DNA of 6,698 nucleotides from Synechococcus sp. CO36386bin_37 (GTDB lineage: Bacteria > Cyanobacteriota > Cyanobacteriia > PCC-6307 > Cyanobiaceae). Positions 1-6,698 of the stretch are shown here, one piece after another. Both the position numbers and the translations under genes were made by a program. How positions within the stretch are numbered: position 1 is the first letter of the stretch; each line of letters opens with the position of its first letter. Below the pieces are notes generated by a model. The model saw only the letters and a list, made by a program, of their open reading frames with translations, was not told the origin of the DNA and did no database searches. The stretch covers positions 1-6,698 of the forward strand of contig WTGE01000222.1 of the NCBI GenBank assembly GCA_011525445.1. The letters are read 5' to 3'.

Positions 1-481
1 GGATGATCCGCTTGGGGTTCACCCCCACCACATCGCGCCAGATCTGCTCAGCTTCATCGTCTTCACGGAAGACACTCACCACGAGATGCCTGGGATCAAG
101 ACCAAAAAGATCCGTACTCAGCTCCCAGGCCCACTCAATCGCCTGCTGCTTGAAATAATCACCGAAGGAAAAATTGCCGAGCATCTCAAAAAACGTGTGA
201 TGCCGGGCTGTTCGACCTACGTTCTCAATATCATTTGTTCGAATGCATTTCTGGCTGCTGGTTGCCCGCGGGGACGGCCGCTCCACTTGCCCCAAAAACA
301 CCGGCTTAAAAGGCAACATGCCTGCAATCGTGAGCAGAACAGTGGGATCGTCCGGAACCAGGGATGCACTGGGCATCACAACATGGCCCCGTGATTGATA
401 GAACTTCAGGAAAGCCGCCCGAATTTCATCGCCCGTGCGAGGGGTGGCGGCAGCGGAGCGCGACGAACGTGCAACAGCCAT
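1..481 (-). CDS. alaS: Alanyl-tRNA synthetase, N-terminal part (cut by window edge)
   Basis: This cytosolic class II aminoacyl-tRNA synthetase charges tRNA-Ala with alanine using ATP. Only the first 160 codons are visible; the full enzyme is usually about 880-890 residues, so the editing and C-Ala domains lie beyond the left edge. The visible part is the start of the catalytic domain. It contains the near-invariant stretch [17 protein letters not shown] followed by [19 protein letters not shown] (class II motif 1/2 region, about residues 74-111), then the segment ending [16 protein letters not shown] chose the ATG at 481 because its product starts MAVARSSRS, which fits my recollection of picocyanobacterial AlaS proteins. 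A second in-frame ATG at 517 would add 12 residues and has the better Shine-Dalgarno sequence, so the start is not settled. The gene is divergent from the SNF2 operon. The family assignment is very secure. Confidence 0.97.
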   Translation of the reverse strand, partial: MAVARSSRSAAATPRTGDEIRAAFLKFYQSRGHVVMPSASLVPDDPTVLLTIAGMLPFKPVFLGQVERPSPRATSSQKCIRTNDIENVGRTARHHTFFEMLGNFSFGDYFKQQAIEWAWELSTDLFGLDPRHLVVSVFREDDEAEQIWRDVVGVNPKRII

Positions 482-517
482 GGCGGATTCCGCGGAAACA
501 GCAGATAGAACGGCCAT

Positions 518-528
518 GATCGCCCCTC
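518..528 (-). promoter_or_regulatory. Shine-Dalgarno-like site before alternative alaS start
   Basis: On the minus strand GAGGGG (528 to 523) lies 5 nt before an in-frame ATG at 517. This is the best ribosome-binding sequence near the alaS start. The conventional start at 481 has only a weak GGAA upstream. If this site is used, AlaS carries 12 extra N-terminal residues ([12 protein letters not shown]). The site may simply be a chance match in G-rich sequence. Confidence 0.35.
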
Positions 529-559
529 AGCCGCCGCACAGCGTCGTCAACGCACAGCA

Positions 560-582
560 CGCCAGCAAAAGTCGCCAGCAAA
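560..582. repeat. Tandem 10-bp direct repeat, 13-bp period
   Basis: CGCCAGCAAA occurs at 560-569 and again, identically, at 573-582, separated by AGT. The repeat lies in the short interval between the divergent alaS and SNF2-operon genes, and the second copy runs into the ATG at 582. The 13-bp period is not a multiple of three, so it is not a protein-level repeat. It could be a paired operator half-site or a duplication by slippage. No regulator is identified. Confidence 0.5.
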
Positions 583-926
583 TGCGCATGCTTTCCATCG
601 GCTGGGCCTGTCTCGCAGGAGTCATTGCAGGACTTCTCAGCCTTCCTTTCGGTTTGGAGCTGGCGATTCGATCGGGGGGTTGCGGACTGTTTTACGGCCT
701 GCTGGCCTCACCTGGAGCGTGTGGATTCCCAGGACACTCACTTGCGTGCCGGGCTTGTCGGGGCCATCTGTGGGGTGCGCAGCCTGGGAATGTCGTTACC
801 TTCCCCCTTGGCAGGGGCCGATGCCCTGGCAATAATGGTGAAGGATCTCCTCATTGGGTGGATGCCGTTGATCGGCAGTGCACTCGTGCTCTACGGAACC
901 CAACGCATGTTTTCTGTGTCGCGGCC

Positions 927-930
<4 letters not shown>
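582..930 (+). pseudogene. Small hydrophobic membrane protein, apparently frameshifted
   Basis: I do not recognise the family. Reading from ATG 582 gives a convincing hydrophobic N-terminus (LSIGWACLAGVIAGLLSLPF, then ELAIRSGG), but this frame turns into Cys/Gly/His-rich sequence after about 700. From about 712 onward the +1 frame looks coding: LERVDSQDTHLRAGLVGAICG, then a second hydrophobic segment DLLIGWMPLIGSALVLYG, ending at TGA 928-930. Removing one base between about 674 and 715 joins the halves into a protein of about 115 residues with a membrane segment near each end. The run of six G at 674-679 is a likely slip point. The stop overlaps the SNF2 start as ATGA, typical of a real upstream operon partner. 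It could be a true pseudogene, a sequencing error, or less likely a programmed +1 shift. An alternative start is ATG 516. No strong ribosome-binding site precedes 582. Confidence 0.55.
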
Positions 931-4117
<3,187 letters not shown>

Positions 4118-4121
<4 letters not shown>

Positions 4122-4996
4122 CCATGACCCCACCTGACATCAACACGTCGATGGGGGATGACGGTCTATCCCATCAACCCTGGTGGGTTGAACAGTGGAT
4201 GGAGCTCATCAATTCCTATCGCTTTAAAAAACGCCTGGAGCGGGCCTGGGCCTACGCACGGGAAGGCCACGTCACCTCCATCCGCTTCGAGGGAAGACGG
4301 GTGCATGCACGCGTCCAGGGCACAGACGATGACCCCTACAAGGTGAAGCTCTGGCTCGATGTCCTTAAGGATGATGACTGGCGCTACGTGCTGGAAGCAC
4401 TCACACAGAAAGCTCGCTGGTCGGCCCAATTACTGGCAGGGATCATGCCTGCCGACATCGAAAGGGCTTTTGCAGCCAGTGGTCGACGCTTGTTCCCTTT
4501 CAAGCTCCAGGAGGTGAGAAGCGAATGCAGCTGTCCGGACAAAGCCAACCCCTGCAAACACATCAGCGCTGTTTACTTCCTGATGGGAGAGCGGTTCAGC
4601 GAAGACCCCTTCGTTCTGTTCCAGTTGCGTGGACGCACAAGAGCAACACTGCTGGAAGACCTGGCCGCCTACCGATTACAGGCGATTGCCGAAAACAGCA
4701 GTGAAGAGACCGAGCAACCGGTTCTCGATGTCACCAGCAGTGCACTTACCCCCCCCCATCCCGCAGTGTTGGATCCAACGCTGTGGTGGCGTTACGACGC
4801 TGGCCTTGACGGAGACCTGGTGGTGATCACTCCCGCCATGGAGGGAGATACGGGACTGGATTCAGCAGGTGAACTGCCTCTGGCGGAAGAACCACGCTTC
4901 CCAGAAGCCAAGTCTCATTTTTTGCAGCACCTCCAGCAACAAGGACAAGCATTGGCACAACAGGCCATGTTGGAGGCGATGGCAGCTGGGAATTAG
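4118..4996 (+). CDS. SWIM zinc-finger domain protein
   Basis: This 292-residue soluble protein has a SWIM-type zinc finger, CxC-x6-CxH, seen as ECSCPDKANPCKHISAVYF. The ligands are C137, C139, C146 and H148, all present. SWIM domains bind zinc and mediate DNA or protein contacts. The N-terminal part has the sequence WVEQWMELINSYRF followed by RLERAWAYAREGHV, as in other bacterial SWIM proteins encoded beside SNF2 helicases. The Bacillus subtilis pair ywqA (SNF2) and ywqB (SWIM) has the same arrangement. The ATGA overlap with the SNF2 stop implies co-translation and probably a shared complex (inference). The C-terminal part is Gln/Ala/Leu-rich and helical-looking (HFLQHLQQQGQALAQQAML). A run of nine C at 4749-4757 (codons 211-214) is a possible slippage site, but the frame looks right on both sides. 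No enzymatic motif is seen. Confidence 0.92.
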
Positions 4997-4999
4997 CGC

Positions 5000-5494
5000 A
5001 TGACACGCGAGATCAACACGGTGCTTGCTCCCTGGTTGAGTGAAGCCAACCAGGCCTTGATCAGCAGACTGCTGATCTCCCACCAACGGGCGTTTCAACA
5101 ACCCCTGCTGCAACAGCATCAGAACTTCCACTCCATGCGCACAACCGCTCAGGAGCTTTTTGCCAGTCCCATCGCCGTTCTGGCCCACGACCACAGCCCT
5201 GATCCCCTCCTGACCTATGCCAACGCCACGGCCCTGAGGATCTGGGGGCACCGATGGTCAACCATGATTGGCATGCCCTCACGACTCACTGCGGAAGAAA
5301 GTGCACGCCGCGAGCGTGCGAGCGCACTTCAACAAGCCCAACGGGTGGATGGCGTCAATGGCTATCGCGGCATCCGCATCACAAGAAACGGCCGTCGTTT
5401 TGTGATCAACAACGCCAGGATCTGGCCTCTACGCGATGACAACAACAACCTTTGCGGTCAAGCCGCTGCGATCTCCAGCTGGTGGTGGCTCTAG
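5000..5494 (+). CDS. MEKHLA-domain (PAS-like) protein
   Basis: This 164-residue protein is made up almost wholly of a MEKHLA domain, a PAS-related fold found free-standing in cyanobacteria and some proteobacteria, and at the C-terminus of plant HD-ZIP III transcription factors. Recognisable features are SPIAVLAHD and LLTYANATALRIWG (about 56-83), the RLTAEESARRERASAL stretch (95-110), GYRGIRITRNGRRF (121-134), the IWPLRDD segment and the closing GQAAAISSW (153-161). The domain probably binds a small ligand or a protein partner; the biochemical role in bacteria is not known to me. There is no output domain or signal peptide. It starts 3 nt after the SWIM stop, with a weak GGGAA 8 nt upstream, so it is probably the last gene of the SNF2-SWIM operon. 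A sensory or accessory role for that pair is inference. Confidence 0.87.
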   Translation: MTREINTVLAPWLSEANQALISRLLISHQRAFQQPLLQQHQNFHSMRTTAQELFASPIAVLAHDHSPDPLLTYANATALRIWGHRWSTMIGMPSRLTAEESARRERASALQQAQRVDGVNGYRGIRITRNGRRFVINNARIWPLRDDNNNLCGQAAAISSWWWL

Positions 5495-5630
5495 TCATCC
5501 GCAAGACGGCAACAACGAACAAGTCGCGATTCCAACGCCCGATCATGAGGCGAGGGTGGTCACATCGGGATCAAGCACGTTCATGGCTCCAGAGGAGTCA
5601 CCCACTCAACCCGTCGACGCATCATCTGCA

Positions 5631-5653
5631 AACAATGCAATTGTTGATCAACA
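5631..5653. repeat. Overlapping inverted repeats, possible operator
   Basis: Two dyads overlap here. AACAAT-GCA-ATTGTT (5631-5645) is a 6-bp inverted repeat with a 3-nt centre. TGTTGATCAACA (5642-5653) is a perfect 12-bp palindrome. The GATCAA half recurs just downstream at 5655-5660. The position, about 175-200 bp before hsp20, would suit a regulatory site, and a perfect palindrome suggests a dimeric binding protein. No known operator consensus is matched. Confidence 0.4.
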
Positions 5654-5666
5654 CGATCAATAACCA

Positions 5667-5702
5667 TTCGGTTGTCACGACACCGCAGTAGCAGCAACCG
5701 AA
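5667..5702. repeat. 8-bp inverted repeat, possible RNA hairpin
   Basis: TTCGGTTG (5667-5674) is perfectly complementary to CAACCGAA (5695-5702) with a 20-nt loop. It could form a stem at the end of the SNF2-operon transcript, about 170-210 nt after the last stop codon. No T-run follows, so it is not a standard Rho-independent terminator. It could be a Rho-type 3' end, a transcript-stabilising stem or a protein-binding site. Confidence 0.4.
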
Positions 5703-5827
5703 CTCAGTAGTCCAGACCGTACCAAAACAGGCGGTTTATACGCTCCCTAATGCGATCAAATCAGCGCAGATTGGCTTTGCGGGAAACACAAACATCCCGA
5801 ACTTCACAATCACACTGAGATTCAACC

Positions 5828-6244
5828 ATGATTACTCTTCGCACCTCACCTTTCGATTTAATCGATCGACTGGAACAACAGGTTTCACAGGCTGAACGTG
5901 TTCCAGCTGCAGAAGTGATGGAAAGCGGCACCAGCTACACCGTGCGACTGGAATTACCAGGCGTGGACCGCGAATCGATCGACGTCAAAGCCACGGAGCG
6001 TTCGCTGGTCATCAGCGCGGAACGGCGACCAGCCACCCCCCTCGAAAGCGATAACACCCCGACAGACGCAGACACCCAGCAATTGCTCAGTGAGTTCCGA
6101 CCTGGGACATGGAGCCGGAGTTTTCGTTTCGCCAAGTCCCTCGATCGCGATCAATTGGAAGCCTCCTACCGCGATGGCATTCTTGAGATCAGGGCCGCCA
6201 AAAGTGACAACCGCACCACGGTGTCCGTGAAGGTGGAAAGCTGA
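5828..6244 (+). CDS. Small heat-shock protein, Hsp20 / alpha-crystallin family
   Basis: This 138-residue ATP-independent holdase chaperone binds unfolding proteins in the cytosol during stress and hands them to ClpB/DnaK. The alpha-crystallin domain spans about residues 31-126. It has YTVRLELPGVDRESIDV near its start, an SEFRPGTWSRSFRF strand, and the family signature A-x4-G-I-L (A112, G117, I118, L119) in EASYRDGILEI. The C-terminal tail has VSV or VKV (132-136) in place of the usual I-x-I anchoring motif that drives oligomer assembly. The N-terminal arm is short (about 30 residues) and begins MITLRTSPFDLIDRLEQQV, typical of bacterial class A Hsp20 proteins. The length is near normal, perhaps slightly short. 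A weak TGAGA lies before ATG 5828. It is monocistronic, with a strong terminator 68 nt after the stop. It resembles cyanobacterial HspA, but I do not assign the symbol. Confidence 0.93.
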   Translation: MITLRTSPFDLIDRLEQQVSQAERVPAAEVMESGTSYTVRLELPGVDRESIDVKATERSLVISAERRPATPLESDNTPTDADTQQLLSEFRPGTWSRSFRFAKSLDRDQLEASYRDGILEIRAAKSDNRTTVSVKVES

Positions 6245-6312
6245 AGCACGCTGGTGAGACCCAGTTCACGCCATCGAAGGCATCAGACTCAGAGAAACGG
6301 AACAGGACGACG

Positions 6313-6345
6313 AAGCTCTTCGTGGTGGCGAGGGGCTTTTTTTTT
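6313..6345 (+). terminator. Rho-independent terminator of hsp20
   Basis: AAGCTCTTC (6313-6321) pairs along all nine positions with GAGGGGCTT (6330-6338), including two G-U pairs, around an 8-nt loop GTGGTGGC. The stem runs into nine T at 6337-6345. It is oriented for the plus strand and follows the hsp20 stop by 68 nt, so it closes that transcript and isolates the TRAP gene downstream. Confidence 0.88.
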
Positions 6346-6357
6346 GCAAGCTTGATC

Positions 6358-6383
6358 GGACGCGTCTTCAGGACGGCACGTCC
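6358..6383. repeat. Short palindrome and hairpin upstream of the TRAP gene
   Basis: GACGCGTC (6359-6366) is a perfect 8-bp palindrome. GGACG-GCA-CGTCC (6371-6383) forms a tight 5-bp hairpin. GGACG at 6358-6362 can also pair with the same CGTCC, so two structures compete. They lie 76-101 bp before the TRAP gene start, between the hsp20 terminator and ATG 6459. This interval must hold the TRAP promoter, but I cannot identify -35 and -10 boxes. A regulatory role is speculative. Confidence 0.25.
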
Positions 6384-6458
6384 CAGGAGAGGGATCTTCA
6401 CATCAGAGAAAGTCGCAAAACGCCTCGATAACATCCCCCTTGAGTACCGACCCAAGCC

Positions 6459-6698
6459 ATGCAACGACGGCAGCTGCTTCGCAGCGGGGGTCAGGCGGCA
6501 GCAGCGGCAGCGGGAGCCGCAGCGTTGAGCGCCTGCACAATCCGCCGAGCTGAAGACGTTCGCGCCAGCGGCCTGCCCCAGGTGCGCTGGCGGATGGCCA
6601 CCAGCTGGCCTGTCTCCCTCGACACGATCTATGGAGGACCTCTCGTCATCTGCAAACGCCTCGAGGAGATGAGTCGAGGCGCCTTCCGAATCGAACCC
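6459..6698 (+). CDS. TRAP transporter solute-binding lipoprotein, N-terminal part (cut by window edge)
   Basis: This is the extracytoplasmic substrate-binding subunit of a tripartite ATP-independent periplasmic (DctP/TakP-like) transporter, which captures a carboxylate-type solute for a sodium-driven permease. Only the first 80 codons are seen; the family is about 330-380 residues. The leader MQRRQLLRSGG has a twin-arginine pair (R3, R4), an alanine-rich hydrophobic core (13-22) and a lipobox LSAC with C26 as the lipidation site. The mature part starts with WRMATSWPVSLDTIYGG, the conserved first strand of this family, followed by ICKRLEEMSRGAFRIEP. It resembles the cyanobacterial glutamate-transport binding protein GtrC of Synechocystis, but the ligand here cannot be told. 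No strong ribosome-binding site is visible. The permease subunits probably lie to the right of the window. Confidence 0.85.
   Translation, partial: MQRRQLLRSGGQAAAAAAGAAALSACTIRRAEDVRASGLPQVRWRMATSWPVSLDTIYGGPLVICKRLEEMSRGAFRIEP

Larger units (their letters stand above)
5495..5827. other. Non-coding interval between MEKHLA and hsp20 genes
   Basis: No convincing gene lies in these 333 bp; the short open frames on the plus strand have no coherent protein character. The interval must contain the end of the SNF2 operon and the promoter of hsp20. I see no classic terminator with a T-run after 5494 and no CIRCE element (TTAGCACTC-N9-GAGTGCTAA). A weak -10-like TATACG occurs in the GGTTTATACGC region around 5738-5744 without a good -35. 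Three inverted repeats in its middle are listed separately. Confidence 0.6.

Noticed and set aside
86..394. 102-residue plus-strand open frame
   Set aside because: It lies wholly antisense to the unmistakable alaS coding sequence and shows no family features.
435..926. N-terminal extension of the SNF2 protein in its open frame
   Set aside because: It is antisense to alaS at first, overlaps the small membrane gene, and turns into non-protein-like sequence after about 700. The ATGA overlap at 927 marks the expected start.
5436..5691. Two small open frames overlapping the MEKHLA gene end
   Set aside because: They overlap the MEKHLA gene in other frames, have no ribosome-binding site and no recognisable protein character.
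6310..6323. ACGAAG-CT-CTTCGT inverted repeat as an alternative to the terminator
   Set aside because: The 2-nt loop is too small, so only about four pairs could form. The 9-bp terminator stem that uses the same bases is far better and is followed by the T-run.
6322..6528. 68-residue plus-strand open frame spanning the terminator
   Set aside because: It begins inside the hsp20 terminator and overlaps the TRAP gene start in another frame.

Overview
The window looks like chromosomal DNA of a marine picocyanobacterium of the Synechococcus type (inference). The basis is moderately GC-rich, densely packed genes, an AlaS N-terminus of the kind I associate with that group, a cyanobacterial-style SNF2 helicase, a free-standing MEKHLA-domain protein, and a TRAP solute-binding protein resembling cyanobacterial GtrC. 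No rRNA, tRNA, transposase, phage gene or CRISPR array was found.

Layout. Positions 1-481 (minus strand) hold the first 160 codons of alanyl-tRNA synthetase, which runs off the left edge. A short divergent interval of about 100 bp follows, containing a 10-bp direct repeat. On the plus strand there is then a tight four-gene block: a small hydrophobic protein that appears frameshifted (582-930), a 1064-residue SNF2-family ATPase (927-4121), a 292-residue SWIM zinc-finger protein (4118-4996) and a 164-residue MEKHLA-domain protein (5000-5494). Joins are ATGA overlaps at 927-930 and 4118-4121 and a 3-nt gap at 4997-4999, so the block is probably one operon. A 333-bp non-coding interval (5495-5827) carries several inverted repeats. 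It leads to a small heat-shock protein of the Hsp20 family (5828-6244), which ends at a clear Rho-independent terminator (6313-6345). After a 113-bp gap, a TRAP-type binding lipoprotein begins at 6459 and runs off the right edge.

Function. The SNF2 ATPase and SWIM protein are a recurrent bacterial pair (compare Bacillus subtilis ywqA/ywqB). They probably act together on DNA or on a DNA-bound complex. The PAS-like MEKHLA protein at the end of the operon could be a ligand- or redox-sensing partner (inference). The Hsp20 gene is a stand-alone stress chaperone unit and the TRAP gene starts a separate transport locus.

The points most worth a second look are the conserved-looking SNF2-SWIM-MEKHLA operon and the apparent single-base frameshift in the small membrane gene. 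That shift leaves its reading frame open straight into the SNF2 gene, so a naive gene call gives one oversized fusion protein.
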